A stretch of 54,300 nucleotides of DNA from Allomyces arbusculus (GCA_027604705.1 JADHYV010000101.1:1-54300), one strand, 5' to 3'; positions 1 through 11,788 are shown, counted from the first letter of the stretch. Program-made: numbers and translations. The notes: a model not told the origin generated them from the letters alone.

Positions 1-1
1 G

Positions 2-358
2 GTGCCCATGGACGCGCCGAGTATTGATGCGCCACTGACGGCGGCCGTGTTCCGGTCAGCGTCGACGGGCCGTCGTGCGGGTGGAGTGCCGGAGACGAGT
101 GGCGTCGGTACGACATCGGCGGTCGCGGGCGCGGGGGAAACGGCCTACTTGCCGCCGGGAACGCCGCAGACGTGGGAGACGGTTGGCGAGGCCGGGGTTG
201 CCGTGTCGGCACCGGTCGTTTCGCACAGTACCGTTGCTGGCGGTGGGAACGGGGCCGGTGGTGCGGGCGTGCAGCACGCGTCGCGGCCGATTGTCGGGCT
301 CGCGTCGCGGCCGGAAGTCACGTCGCTCGTGATCCGTGGGGGTGGCGGTGGGTCGTGA
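2..358 (+). CDS. C-terminal end of an unidentified protein (partial)
   Basis: The frame is open from the first bases of the window to a TGA at 356-358, giving about 118 residues. Codons mostly end in G or C, like the confirmed genes here. The residues are low complexity, rich in Gly, Ala, Val and Thr, and end in a short Gly run, so it looks like a disordered tail. No domain is visible and I do not recognise the protein. Directly after the stop the DNA becomes T/C-rich (about 385-620), as expected for a 3' untranslated region, which supports the plus-strand reading. The opposite strand is also open here, so the strand is not certain. The true start lies outside the window. Confidence 0.5.
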   Translation: MPMDAPSIDAPLTAAVFRSASTGRRAGGVPETSGVGTTSAVAGAGETAYLPPGTPQTWETVGEAGVAVSAPVVSHSTVAGGGNGAGGAGVQHASRPIVGLASRPEVTSLVIRGGGGGS

Positions 359-3300
359 AGGGGTCCGGCGATTGTGGTCGTCGCTCGCGCCTCAGCTCGC
401 GGTGTCCTCTCCACCTCGTGCCCGTGCTCTTCTCACTACCCACGCAAGCTTGCTTGCATCTTGCTCAAGTTGCTTGTTGTTTCTGCTGTGCCAACATTGC
501 TCGGTTCTCTCCCCCTTCGTGTGACTGGACACACGCGCATCCACTCCCAACCCTCCTTCGCTCCCAGTTTTGCTTGTTGTCTTGCCCATTTTGTTTCTTG
601 CGTGCATGTTGCTCTTGCGTATTCTTGCGTGTTTTCCGTGGATGTTGCGCTCCTTGGCGGGCATCTGGCCGCACGCCAACCACCAGTCCGCCATCGGTGC
701 CCCGTGCTACATACATACATACCAGTGTTTTTCCCTCAACGCGAAGAAGGCGTCGCGCCGGGAGAGGCGTGGCGTGGATATGAGGTGTGACGGTGCGCGA
801 CAGCAGCAGAGGAGCGGATGGCAAACGGCGGCCACGTCACACCATTCGCCAAGGTGCCCATGCTCTCATCGCGTCACTTGACTGTCCTTACAAGATGAAG
901 TGGAGCGGACGCTTGTGAGGAGCATTCCCTCTCACAGGCATCGCTTCAATCCCTGGTCCGACCGTAGCTGGGTTATCTCAAATCGCGCTTGATCTGGCTT
1001 CGGCCATTTCCCAGCCACACCAACTTGACCGGGGTCCTTCGTTTTGGCCCATTGTTCACGTTTTCTTTCTTGGGCAAGTGCTCCGCTTGCCCAGTGAGCA
1101 GAGACATTCAAATGCATGCTCATTATCTATCACAAAGGATCGCGGTTCTGGCAATTCTGACCAGGCTGCATGCAGCTCTGACACTCTCTCCCAGTTAAAT
1201 GGTGACCCAGTGACTGACTGGCAGCGGTTCATGACAGTGCACTGATCGAGAAAAAGAATTGACGCGAACAACGACATAAATTTTCGGTCTGCTGCTCACA
1301 GCACCATCCCACGAGCCTGTTGGAATGCGTGCAATCATGGCTTGCATGCAAACTGGGCAATAAATCTTCCCTCCTCCTGGACTGCATCAGCAAACCGATG
1401 TCATTCATCTGTGACATTCCAGGGACAAAGAGCATCTCGGCTTTTGGATGATGCAAAATCGAGTTTCGATTGTCGAGTTTCGAGTTTCGAGTTTCGAGCC
1501 AGGTGTTGGTGGATGGAGGAGCACAACTGTGATCAGTGGGCCCATTGTCCAGGGACAGTTCGTTGAATTTCGCGCGGACGTCTGGCTGGGGCTGATGTAG
1601 ATTTACCTGCTTACGAGCAGAACCACGATTGAAGCCAGTCGTGAACAAGTTAATGGCCAGTCGCAGCAACGTGCGCATGAACTGGCAGAGAAGCGAGCGG
1701 AGCGACGTGCACGAGAACTCTTTTGCAGCTAAACGACCAGACACGATGATTGGGCCAACATGTGCAATCATCAGCTCAAGGAGTGTGCGGCAGGTTCAAG
1801 AATCACTGGCCAAGCATCTTGTCGTCAAAATGCTCGCAGTCGAGATCCATAGTCAGGCAGCGAATCAGCAGTGGTAGGTGGCTTCATGCAGAGCTGTCGC
1901 GCAGATCATTTACACCGCCAGCTTTCGGCACATGGGTGGGAGCGCACGCATCCTGGTCTGATCAGAAAACACGGCATGTCACAATCGCATGAGCGGAAAT
2001 GGGATCATTGACCACTTCCGAGACTGAACGACACCACTCTGCTCCCATGCATCCCCATCTGGGCGTCATGTTCAACATGGCGGCGACTTTGGTCGCGTGC
2101 GGGCGAGTTGAGGCGACGTGTTGGCCGATCGGGGCTTGGACGCGCATCAAGCATGTAACGTCCCACCAACATGCGGTTTGCACCCACCAAGGTGTCAGTT
2201 CAGGCAACGTCTCTTTAGGTTTCGCGTCAGGCCAAACGCTTGTCTCAACATCACTCAAATTTCCCAGGTCAGGGTCCCCAGGCAATCGCTGAGCTCGAGC
2301 TCGTTAGATTGTAGAGAGGGGGGGGGGGTCGACGCACAGCGCAAGCATCACAAAGTTGACCCACTCGATCGATGCTCAAGTGAGCTGGAGGTGCTCGATC
2401 CATGCTCCATCGACCCTCAATCAGCCTATTCATATTTGATTTGAGCACGCAGGAGGGTAGAAAAATGACGAAGTCCGCATCTTGTCGATTAAAAAGGCTG
2501 CCAAATGCGCTGGCCACAAGGTTGTGCGCGACCCACCAGCTGGAAGGTATCAATCAGGGTCCATCAAGTGTTTTGCCTGCTTGTGGCCATCCTCTCACCT
2601 GATGCTCCGCGAGTTGCCAGCCCTCCCACGACCAGGCTGGGATAAAATTTTATCCAAGCCCGTTCTCACTGTGCTTGGCCTAGCACTTGCCACATCGCTC
2701 TGATTGCTCAACCTGTCACCCTATAGCCCATTCACTCCTCCTGAGCTTGCTATGCACTTTGTTCCCATACCTCCCACCGTCGTTCGTTTCACTCGCGCTG
2801 TGCAATAATCAACTCTTAACGGATGACTTGAATGGGGCCATCTGGCCAGAGAACCTGTGGTACTTAGGACCCAGTGACAATCTGCTTTGCACGGTTCCGA
2901 CCACGAGACCATCCCACCTGCACTAGCTCAGGATTCCTGGCGGCAAAATGTTTTGCAAGTTCACGTTGGCGGACCATGGTTTGAATCCGTGTGTTGCACC
3001 ATCGCTTCGTGTGCTGGCTGTGAACAGTGGTCATGGACCATTGCTTGTGGCTTTGCTCAAGGCCTGCAACTTCGGCTCGAGGCGGCATCCGAGAACGAGT
3101 TTGATGTTGGACGCAATGTGACCGTGGAGGAGCTGCGCGCCAAGTTTGATGTCGAATCTGTGCCGAAAGAGATGAGTGGTCGGTTTGACAATGAGCATGC
3201 TCACCAGTAGTAGTGGTGCCAAGTGATGCTCTGGTGGCCTTTTTGTTTCGTTCATTTCCAAATTTACTTTGGGCATTTGCTGGACCACACATTGTTCGTT

Positions 3301-3754
3301 CGTTCGTTGCCCATCGTTGAGACGAATGCTGTGCGCAAGGAACTGAATCATGCTCTGATGTTCATTGAGGTGCGACAAGAAGCAGATGCTCCAGAGAGTG
3401 ATGAGCTTGCTGTCGGACCTCAATGAACCTCAGAGCAACGCCAGGCAGGAAGCGAGGCGGCGGGTGCTTCGGTCACTGGCACGTGGCTGGCACAGTGAGC
3501 CGACGCTGAGCACCTGCCATCGCCGTCCCTTCGTTTGCTGTTGCCAACCGAACGGCACATCCTCACCGCGCGACCAACACGACGGCGACGACGACCCTGT
3601 CGACGACATCCAAGCGACAACGACGCCCGCAGTCCTGCCCGCACTTGCCGCAGCGCACGTCCCGTCATCTCGCCCACGCCCATCGCGCTTGCCGCCCCCG
3701 CTCTGCCCCGTTCCGGCCATCCCGCGCCGCCCTGCTCCCTCCACACTGTCCAGC
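359..3754. other. Long gene-poor interval
   Basis: I see no supportable intact gene in these 3.4 kb. The first 260 bases are T/C-rich and look like the 3' flank of the previous gene. Composition then drops to mixed GC with many stops. A minus-strand frame at 1229-1771 has some protein-like texture and may be a decayed gene remnant. A short GTTTCGA tandem lies near 1457-1499 and an 11-base G run at 2318-2328. From about 3,480 the DNA turns GC-rich and C-heavy, probably the promoter and 5' leader of the CUE-Smr gene. Confidence 0.5.
1457..1499. repeat. Short 7-bp tandem repeat (GTTTCGA)
   Basis: The unit GAGTTTC is repeated about four times, the first copy imperfect. It lies in the gene-poor interval and inside the weak minus-strand frame at 1229-1771. 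No function is apparent. Confidence 0.7.
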
Positions 3755-6060
3755 ATGCCCGCCACTGCCGCCATGTCCGCCGCCAAGCGCCGCTCCGTCG
3801 CCAACAAGGCCAAGGCCAGTGCCGCTCCCGCTGCCACTGCTGCTGCCGCCACCGCCACCAAGACGCGCGTGCTCCTGGTCGCGCGCGACTGCAACGGGAC
3901 GCCTGTCGAGTACCAGGCAAGTCGCGACTCCGCACCAGTAGTCCCCGTCTTTCTGTTCCTCTGATCGCGCTCTCTCCACGATAGCTCCTGGCCACGTCGC
4001 CCGCCGATGTGTTCACCTGGGTCCGCACGCACCTGCACCTCGACACGCACGCGTTCGCTCTCCTGTGCGATGGCATGCTGCTCGCCGCCGACACTGCAGC
4101 CTCGGCCCTCCCTCGTCCGGCCACGGCTTCGACCCCGCTCCGCATCGATCTGCTGCGGTACCACGAGCCCGCCGCGGACGACGATGACGCCAACCACGAG
4201 TCGGACTTTGACGTCGAGGACCAGGACGACCTCGACCCAGCCGCTTCCGACATCAATGATGACGTGCACGCGGCCGTCCTGCTTACGCTCGTCGAAATGT
4301 TCCCGGACTTGCCTGCGCGCGCACTCGCAGACGTGGCGCGCGTCTGCGGCACGCAGATCGACGACGCTGTCGATATGGCGATGGCTCTGCTTGCCGTCGA
4401 CGACGATGATACCGCTTCGGCATCGCCCTCGGCCACATCGTCCTCTTTGTCGTCCCTGGTCACCAACTCCTCCTCCTCCTCCTCCTCCTCCTCGCCCCCC
4501 GTATCCGCGCCCGCCGACGACGCCTGGCACGCCGCGACCGCTGCGCGTCACAAGACGCGGCGCAGGAAGAAGCCGCCGCTCGCGGCGCCGACGTCTCCGG
4601 CGCTCACGCGCGAAGTCGCCGCCCTGCTGGACCTGTTCCCGCATGTCCCCGCGGCGACGCTTGCGTCCACGCTCGCGCGACACGCCAACGACGTGCAGGC
4701 TGCGGCCGAGTCTCTCTTAGCCCACCCCCCTCCACCCGCGCAACCCGCGTGCGATGGCGCCTGTATCGACGCTGGGTTCCCGTGCCTGGACCACGGATCG
4801 CTCCTGCCCGGACCGCCCTCGTCCGCCGCGATCGCGCGTGCCGCGCCACCGCCCTTGCTAGCGCCCACGCCACGCGATCCGCGGCTTGATGCGCTCAGAG
4901 ATCTGTTTCCGGATCGGCAAGTCGCGGAATTATGCGCAGCGCTGCGCGCGGCGGGTGGGGATTCGGCACGCGCGGCGGCCGCGCTTATGGGGGATCCCGT
5001 CGCTGCAGGGACTGACGGCGTGCCGGGCGATAACCGGCCGAGTTGGGCGCGTGCGGCGGGTGGCGACGATGAGGACGGTGGTTACCGGCGCACGTCCAAG
5101 ACCGCGCGTGCCGCGCGCCCGGCGACCGCGAGCATCAACGCGTTCGAGGCGCTTGCGTCGCCCAAGGACGCGCGGCGCGTCGCGAACGAGCATGGGTTCA
5201 CGCGCGTCACGGCCAAGAAGAACAAGGGGAAGAACGCCGTGGTTCCCGGTACGCGCGCCGTGACCCGCCGCGAGAGGGAGTACCGGTCCGAGGCGGCGAT
5301 CAAGGCCGAGACCACCGTCCTGGACCCGCTCCCCGTCCGCCGGCGCTCGGCCATAGACGGACCCTCGGCGGATACTGCCGGGCTGGGTCCGGCACCGCAA
5401 CGCGCCTCGGTCTCGTCCGCCGCCGCGGCGATGGAAGCCAAACTCGGCGCGCTCTACGCGGCGCGCGCCGACCGGTTTGCGGCCGCTGCGCGCGCCGTGA
5501 AAGCGAAAGCTAAGTACGGCCGCGTCGGTGGGGAAGTGGCCACCGTCCTTGCCGACCACGGGCACGAACTGACCGCGGTGATCCGCGCCGTCGAGCGGGA
5601 CCAGGCGCTGGCCATTGTTCAGGCGCGGCAGGAAACGACGCGCGCCGCGCGCGATGCGCAGCGGCAGCATGTGGCCGCGATGGCGAATGATAGCGGGAAT
5701 ACCCTGCGGTGGGCCTGTTATGTCCCGCAGTCGGTCGGCGACATTCATGCGGATTTACATGGGCTCACGGTCTTCCAGGCGCGCGCGGCGGTGCCGCTGC
5801 TGGTGCATGACTGGTATGAACGCGAAACGCGCGCGCATCCGCGCCCGCAGCGGCCCCTGTTTTTGGTCGTTGGGCTCGGCAAGCATTCGTCGGGGCAGCA
5901 TAAGCTCGGGCCGGCGGTGCTGGCGCTCGTGCGCCGGATGGGGTTCCGGTTCGTGGATGAGACGCAGCAGTTTGGGCGGATTGTCGTCGTGGATGCGGCG
6001 GCTGGTGGACCGGTGCCGCTGGAGGAGATCACAGCAGGGGGCGCTGCCGTCAGAGCGTAG
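3755..6060 (+). CDS. CUE-CUE-CUE-Smr domain protein (Cue2/N4BP2-like endonuclease family)
   Basis: Two exons (3755-3916, 3985-6060) give about 745 residues. The Smr domain is at about 640-725: it has the DLHGLTVFQA motif, then a LVVGLGKHS strand-turn replacing the usual GxGxHS, then a HKLGPAV helix. Upstream are three CUE-like ubiquitin-binding helices at about 146-194, 261-301 and 354-392, each with a V/L-x-x-x-F-P core (EMFPDLP, DLFPHVP, DLFPDRQ). The first about 110 residues (RVLLVARDCNGTPVEYQ onward) look like a small beta-grasp fold, possibly ubiquitin-like; this is inference. Yeast Cue2 and animal N4BP2 carry CUE plus Smr and act on mRNA at stalled ribosomes, so a role in no-go decay is likely by family. 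A Ser run encoded by a TCC repeat lies near 4468-4494. ATG 3755 is the first start downstream of the C-rich leader; ATG 3773 is an alternative. Confidence 0.9.
3917..3984 (+). other. GC-AG intron in the CUE-Smr gene
   Basis: Exon 1 ends CAG and the intron begins GCAAGT, the standard GC-AG donor, and it ends GATAG at 3984. It is 68 bases and phase 0. The nearby GT donors (3910, 3921) combined with the only good acceptor break the reading frame, so the GC donor is the one that joins the two open frames. Confidence 0.8.
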
Positions 6061-7200
6061 ATATGGTGAGGAGAAAGGAAGAGGAAGAGGACATGAGAGA
6101 GGGAGGAGATTGAGACAGAGAAAGAGCGAGGGGCCGTCCCGGGCCCGGATCATGTTTGGGAGCGCTAGCATCGTGTTGATTTCATGTATCGTCGTTTGCC
6201 GTTTGTATTGCATGCGACCCACCTTCATCGCCAGCGTTCACGGGCACGGGTTCTCGCGCGTGCGGCGCACTCACTCCTGGCGCGCGCCGTTTGCGGCCGC
6301 CGACCGCGATCGATGAGAAACGGCGACTGCGTTTCCGTGTCTGGTGTTACTCCCAGTGATCATGTCCTGTCCCGTGAACAGGACGAGCAAGACGATCATG
6401 CCCCTTTGCCGCTAGCGCCGCTCGATTCAAAGGAGCGTTTGCGCACAACCAAGCGCGCACTCTCCACTTGCTGGGCTAATGTCATGGACAGCGCACATAC
6501 CATCACAGTGGCGCTCGTCGGTCCTGTTGCAACCAAGATGAACACGTGCATTTGGTGTGCGCCGCAAGCGAATCTTGCTCGGCGTCACCAAGCACTAACA
6601 CCGCCAGCGGGGGGATTGCTGCGGACGAATCGCGTGCAGCGCCATTTGTCGCGCAGCCCATTGTGGGCCCAGGAGCCCTTCATTAAGCGTCGCAGGATTG
6701 AGTAATCTACGTCGATGTCCATGGTCGATATGATTGCTAAGCGACCAACCGAAATGGTGCCTGCTTGTTTCCTTTGTTTCTCACGCTGGGCTGCTTATTC
6801 TTTCGTTCGTTGTTCTTGAAAGAGTTGAGAGTCAAACATGTAATGCTTGCGCTCAGTCAGTTAGTCAGTTGTGATCATTGGACATGATTGGCATCTGTTT
6901 CGCCCACTTTCCGCCAGGATGGACAACATGAGACGCCTCGAAGGAATGCTGGTGACGTGATGCGATGAACTGCGTGACCGGAAATCCAAAACCAGTCAGT
7001 TCGACGTGGTGAATCACTGAACGAAGGCATGGTGAGGGATGTTTTCATTATGGACGATGAAGACGTGGCCGCGACAGTTGTGCCAGCAGGCCACTATGCC
7101 ACACAACTGTTCCAGTTGCTGTCTTCCTTTCAGCTCCTGCATAGGCATTCCCTTGCATTCTCAGGGATGGATATGCTGCGTGCCACGTTTCCTGCAATGC
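6061..7200. other. Gene-poor interval downstream of the CUE-Smr gene
   Basis: A purine-rich stretch (6062-6130) follows the stop and is probably 3' untranslated sequence. A plus-strand frame at about 6310-6705 is open but has no recognisable domain, and I do not call it a gene. A short TCAGT-type direct repeat lies near 6855-6870. Nothing else is supportable. Confidence 0.4.
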
Positions 7201-8293
7201 TGGCGCTCGAAATGTCTATGATTGAGTCGAAATTCGTGTCAACTATTGACCCTCACAACGTGTACCATGACGCCCAAATTCTTTGTCAACAAGTGGCTCA
7301 TGGACGCACTGCCGTGTCTGACCGAGCTCCACATCGCCTTGACACGCCTCAGTGGGGTCGGCTTAGAACCGCGCCGGCAGACAACTTGTCGTGTGGGTTG
7401 ACAGTGACGCTTACGCCAGAATACACTGCCGCCTGGAGGCAACTGGCTGCGCTCTCCACTGTGTTCCCGGCGCTGGTCACGGCCAAAAGCTCGACCACGT
7501 TCTTTATGCTCCTTATTGGCACCACCTCTGCGCGCTGCACACGTTCATCTTTCCCGCCTGGGCTGGGCCGAGCAAACAGCGTGCATTGACGTAGTATTCC
7601 CGGCGCTCCCGATGCTCGCAGCACTCACGATTGACCAGGACGACCCCTAGGGTGGAACCAATTGGGTCGTTCCTTCCCTCACGATTTTCCCACACCTCGT
7701 CGCTTTGAAATGGACTGACGTGCAAGGCCCTGGTAAGCACGCGCCGCCTGTACATTCAAAACTGCGCCAAATCGATGTGAACGCGCGGTTGTGGAGCTAG
7801 CTTGCACCAACACTCGACGTGCCGCAAACTCGTCGCCCGGACTTTGCGCAACAGGTCCAAGAAGGCCATTGTCGCGCCGCTCGCGCATCTCTCGCCAAAA
7901 AAATCCGCTGGATCACGCTCGACAAGGCCTACATGACGTATTTGCCACCGAAGACCTGCTGCGGGTGCGCGGGATCGAAGTGCACGTATGCGGCGAAGTC
8001 GTTGTGCACGCTATTGGCGCGACCATGGCGTGGTGGACGTACACGGCGGCTAATGCCGACGCATTGGCGTGTATTGCGCGCGCGAGGGTGGTCAAGGCGC
8101 GGAACTTTCGCGCGGCGGTGGTCGAATCATGGGAAGAAGATGTCGATCTGGACATGGAGTGGGCGGCGAGGGTGAGTTGGGGAAGGTCCAGTCTCTCATG
8201 TCACGCGGGAAGTGGCTGAAGAAGGTATTGGATGCGTGGGTGGGTGGGTGTCCGAGGGCGATGGTGGTCGTGGATGATGTGTTCCGGAAATGA
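7200..8293 (+). pseudogene. Decayed leucine-rich-repeat gene (F-box/LRR-like relic)
   Basis: LRR-like pieces appear in order on the plus strand but in different frames with stops between them. About 7268-7400 reads KWLMDALPCLTELHIALTRL; about 7590-7650 reads FPALPMLAALTID; about 7675-7780 reads IFPHLVALKWTDV; 7955-8215 is an open, GC3-rich segment containing GIEVHVCGEVVVHAIG and ending around AARVSWG. The spacing of hydrophobic residues (LxxLxxLxI) fits leucine-rich repeats. No short introns obviously restore one frame, so I call it a relic. It faces the DUF6604 relic at 8415-9177, the same relationship as the F-box/LRR gene at 38202-40226 has to its DUF6604 neighbours. Direct homology to that gene is likely but not proven by eye. 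Confidence 0.45.
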
Positions 8294-8414
8294 AATGAAG
8301 TGGTGGATGACGCAAACGTCCAGTCGCGAGCCCACAGCAAAGAACGGCTTGGATATGAGAGGATAATCTGCCGCCGGTGGAGCACGTCGCTTCGTTAATG
8401 CCCACATCTTGTAA

Positions 8415-9177
8415 TTACATAACGAGCCGCCTTGAGTTTAGGACAGGCGGGACCAAGAGCAAGGAAACTAATCTGCGAGTGAAGTATTGAACTTGGCGAG
8501 GACAGCGAGGACAGAGTGTTGACGTCACCTCTCTGAATCGCTCGTCACCAATAAGCCTGATGACCACAGCGGCATCAACAGCTCGACGACGCTCTCGAGA
8601 ACACCGATACAACGCACATATTTGTGTCCTCCTCAGCAAATTTGGTCGATGCAACCTTTTGAAACCAATTTGCACAGACACGACGCCTTTGGAGTGCGCG
8701 CGTCGCCCACGTCATGACGTTGGTCGGAACAGCAACACACGCGTCGGCAACAAATCGAGCAAGTGTTATAATGTCGCGCGCATGCACAACGAGAGGTGCC
8801 AGCGCCGGAGAAGCGTTGCTCAAGGGTGCGCCAGCAATCAACGGTGCTGACGAGGTTACAGCCATGGTGGTGGAGCTCAGTGTCGCCTGCAATTTGCCCT
8901 GCTGCTGCCTCTCGTCCTTGCGCGCCTTGCGCTTGGCCGCGCGCGGCATCGGTTTCGGACGGGCAGGGTTTTTCGCGGGTGCACGCGGGTCCTGCTTCGT
9001 CGGAGCCGTCAGCCCAGACACAGGCGCCGATGCGCCACAGTAACCGAGCGAGGCAGCTTTGGTTGCGAATAATGTCGCAAGCCGGTTCGCGTCGGCCTTG
9101 TACTGGTGGTAACTGTCGAACAACAATTCTGGGCATCCGAGGCCCAGCAACGACGATAGCAGTATCGGAGTAGACAC
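8415..9177 (-). pseudogene. DUF6604-family relic, N-terminal half only
   Basis: The minus strand carries YHQYKADANRLATLF, which matches the N-terminal signature of the fungal DUF6604 domain (YxxYKxDTxxxAxWL) and aligns with YRQYKADTNRLATWL of the copy at 43074-45837. A basic AKRKARK stretch and then HARDIITLARFVAD follow in the same order as in that copy. The first frame ends at 8575 where the larger copy continues. A second frame covers 8415-8681 and then similarity stops, so the C-terminal half is missing. No in-frame ATG precedes the domain; the frame opens at a GTG at 9177. DUF6604 proteins are fungal and of unknown function, so none is assigned. Confidence 0.7.
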
Positions 9178-10390
9178 GATTGGGAGATGGTGCTGGTCGG
9201 GTTGCTGGTTCCATTTGGCCCTCCTTTATGGTGCAAATGCGAGGATTGTGACGGGCTGGCTGAACCTTGATGTCAGATGTTGGCAGAGGCGCAAAAGGAT
9301 CGAAGAGGTGCGATGCAGTGCCATTTCGGCACTTGTCAGGGGAACGTGATTGAGTTGTCCTGCCCCCAGCCATGCCTTCAACCAACTTGGGCCAGAAAAA
9401 AGGAGCGAATGGGTTCAAAAAGCAAAGTGGGCGAATGGAATTGTTGATGAGGAGCCGTTGATGAGAAGCCGTTCACAAGATGCCCAGGATGCCCACGAAA
9501 GACCAGCCAGTGGAACTGAAGGCCGCGTGGTACTGCGTGATGCTTGGTCCTCTCGTCTCCACCCATCGTTGTGCTCTCGGTTTGGTTATCCGGCAATCAC
9601 TTCCGTGATGGTGGCATTCGTCAGGAGTGTGAGATATCTATGTTCTCCACCCGCAGAATGACTGGCAATAATGGCTCTGGCGGTGACGCTCGCAGGTGGA
9701 GAAAACAGTGCGGAAAGAGGAATCCAATCAATTCAAGGCTCTGGGTTTACCTGCTGAAAGGATTGTGAAGTCTCGACAAACCAAGGAGGCAAGCCACTTT
9801 CATGTATTCCGGGTTCTTGACGAAAGCATTGTTGCAACAGCGCCAGGCCGTTCATCTCTGACCTCATCTTTCTGCTCAAAGAGCACATGCCCTCGTGTAT
9901 TGCCCATGGTCAGTCACTGTCAGAACAACGCAGACGGAAACTGTATATGGCAGCCAAGTGCCGAAGAAGCCAGGAGGAGGAACCATCAGCTCCGCCGCCT
10001 GGGAAGCCGTGAGTAGAGTTCCCTCGCCCATGACCAGCAGCACCATCACTGGTCGACGCGACAAAATCCTCAACTACATCAGAATACATCATCTGCAGCG
10101 TCCTTCACGACTCGCCGCCGGCACGGTCGGCAAGCCGGTCAGGCCGAACCGTTTCTCATCGTTTGCATCGACCGCGCCAGCGGCTCAGCATTGATGGCGC
10201 GCGCCGCCTTATATGTTCCTTGCAGCGTTACGGGCCGTTGCGCGCCCAGCCAGCTCGGGCATGCATTAGGATGCGTTTACGCCACCTGTAGTGGGTACCT
10301 GGTTGAAGGACCCGCACTGCTCTCCGTGGGCCTTGTTCTCCGTTTCGGGGGCGCGGAGGACGCGGTCCTCACTTCACGGCGCTTCACGGC
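9178..10390. other. Gene-poor interval before the first secreted-protein gene
   Basis: The minus-strand frame continuing upstream of the DUF6604 relic (to about 9418) has no recognisable domain. The rest has only short overlapping frames on both strands. The last 150 bases are the GC-rich promoter region of the next gene. Confidence 0.4.
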
Positions 10391-10392
10391 GG

Positions 10393-10398
10393 TATAAA
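10393..10398 (+). promoter_or_regulatory. TATA box
   Basis: TATAAA in the context GGTATAAATTGG sits 90 bases before the ATG at 10483, a normal core-promoter position allowing a leader of about 55-60 bases. It is the clearest TATA element I found before a gene here and suggests a strongly or conditionally expressed gene. Confidence 0.7.
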
Positions 10399-10482
10399 TT
10401 GGTTTGTACCCGTGCAGATTCCCCCAGCATCCATCAGTCAAGCTTCTGACGACCAACCAACACTGTCTCCCCCCTCCCAATC

Positions 10483-11788
10483 ATGTCGCAGACCCCGTCG
10501 ACCTTTGTGCTACTGTTTGTGCTCGCCCTGATCGCCCTTGCGGCCGGGTCGGCCAACGCGGCCACGCCCATTACTGCGCTGGATGAATGGAACGCGTTTT
10601 CGCTTTACGGAAGCGATGAGTACTCGGTCGACTTGCCTGAGGCCGGTTACGTTTTGATCACGGACGCGTTCTGCTCGGGCGACCGGATGGCCGTCTACAT
10701 CAATGATGTTTACAATGGTGCGCATGCGCGAAGTTTCTTGATTATCGCTATGCCTCTCACTTCCGCTAACACTGTCCTGGATCCCACATGGATAGGTCCT
10801 CTGTCGGAACCGTCGTCGACGCGGTGCGACCTCGATGTGGGCGGCGACCCGGACAAGGCCGTGACCATGTCCGACTATGCTCATGGTGCGCGGGCCTTGA
10901 AGGCCGGCAAATCGACCATCAAGATCGCGACTATCAACTCGCCGTGGGGCGGTGGCGTCGCATACCTGAAAGTCGGCCTTGGTGTCGTACGTGTAATCTC
11001 GTGCTGCCCCCTTCTCATCGCCGTGTGTTATGGAGCGAGAAGGCGCTTTGAGAACGCGACTAACGCACCGCGCGGCACGGTAGTACACGGACCCCGATCT
11101 CGGCGCCCGCAGCTCCTACAAGGTCATTACCGGCAGCGGCAAGGTCGCCTCGCGCGACGCGGCCAACGCCGCCTGCCAGACGGCGGGGCTCGTCCTGGCT
11201 GACGCGACCGCCGACAACTGGGCCGAAGTCGTGAACGCGGTTCTCGCGTCCGGCGCCGTGCAGGCGACCGACGCTGTCGTTGTCGCATCGTGGAACGGCA
11301 ACAACTACGGCGGCGCCAATCTGCAGCTCAACTTGAAGACCAGCGCGTCGGGCACCGTTACCAACGCTGGGATCTCGACGCTCGCCGCGCCGGCCTTCCC
11401 GCTGTGCCAGCCCCCGCCCAAGCCCGCCGGTTTTGCGGCAAAGAAGGTTGCCGCCGCGGCGGCACCCACGGCCAAGATCGTGCAGCGCGACGGGGATTTG
11501 GCGGTTGTTGGGCCCGCGAGCAAGGTCAAGCACGCGTCGGCCGTGTGCGCGCAGGCGCTGAACGGCGGCAAGCCCGCGGTCCTGTCGGCGGGCAAGGACA
11601 AGGAGCTCAAGGCGGCGGTCAAGCTCGCGTTTGCCGCAGCGGGCGCCAACAAGCAGGTCTGGATTGGCGGGCTCGAGGCGCCCGCGAACAAGCCGCTTGT
11701 GCTGGCGACCAAGGGCGATGCCGCGTCGCATGCCGTTTCGGAGCCCGATGTGGCGTCGGCCGACAAGTACTTCCTGTGCAAGGCCTAG
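10483..11788 (+). CDS. Secreted protein of unknown function, three exons
   Basis: Exons 10483-10717, 10796-10986 and 11084-11788 give 376 residues. Intron 1 (78 bases) has a GCTAAC branch site and ends ATAG; intron 2 (97 bases) starts GTACGT, has GACTAAC and ends GGTAG. The frames join cleanly in phases 1 and 0. A signal peptide is evident: hydrophobic VLLFVLALIALAAG with likely cleavage after SANA (about residue 26). The mature N-terminal region is predicted mostly beta (EYSVDLPEAGYVLIT, MAVYINDVYNG, STIKIATINS), perhaps a sandwich-type module. A second region follows with WNGNNYGGANLQLNL, then an Ala/Lys-rich linker and a C-terminal part. There is no GPI signal or transmembrane segment after the signal peptide. 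I do not recognise the family. An extracellular or cell-wall role is inferred only from secretion. Confidence 0.85.

Noticed and set aside
2905-2993. tRNA-like sequence ending GGTTTGAATCC...CCA with a plausible T arm and a nearly paired acceptor
   Set aside because: The D arm and a 7-base anticodon loop cannot be formed (the middle is a GCAAAATGTTTTGC palindrome), and the B box has T in place of C. Probably chance or a very old tRNA-derived remnant.
6310-6705. Open frame downstream of the CUE-Smr gene
   Set aside because: No domain, irregular codon use and no supporting start or splice context; treated as chance.
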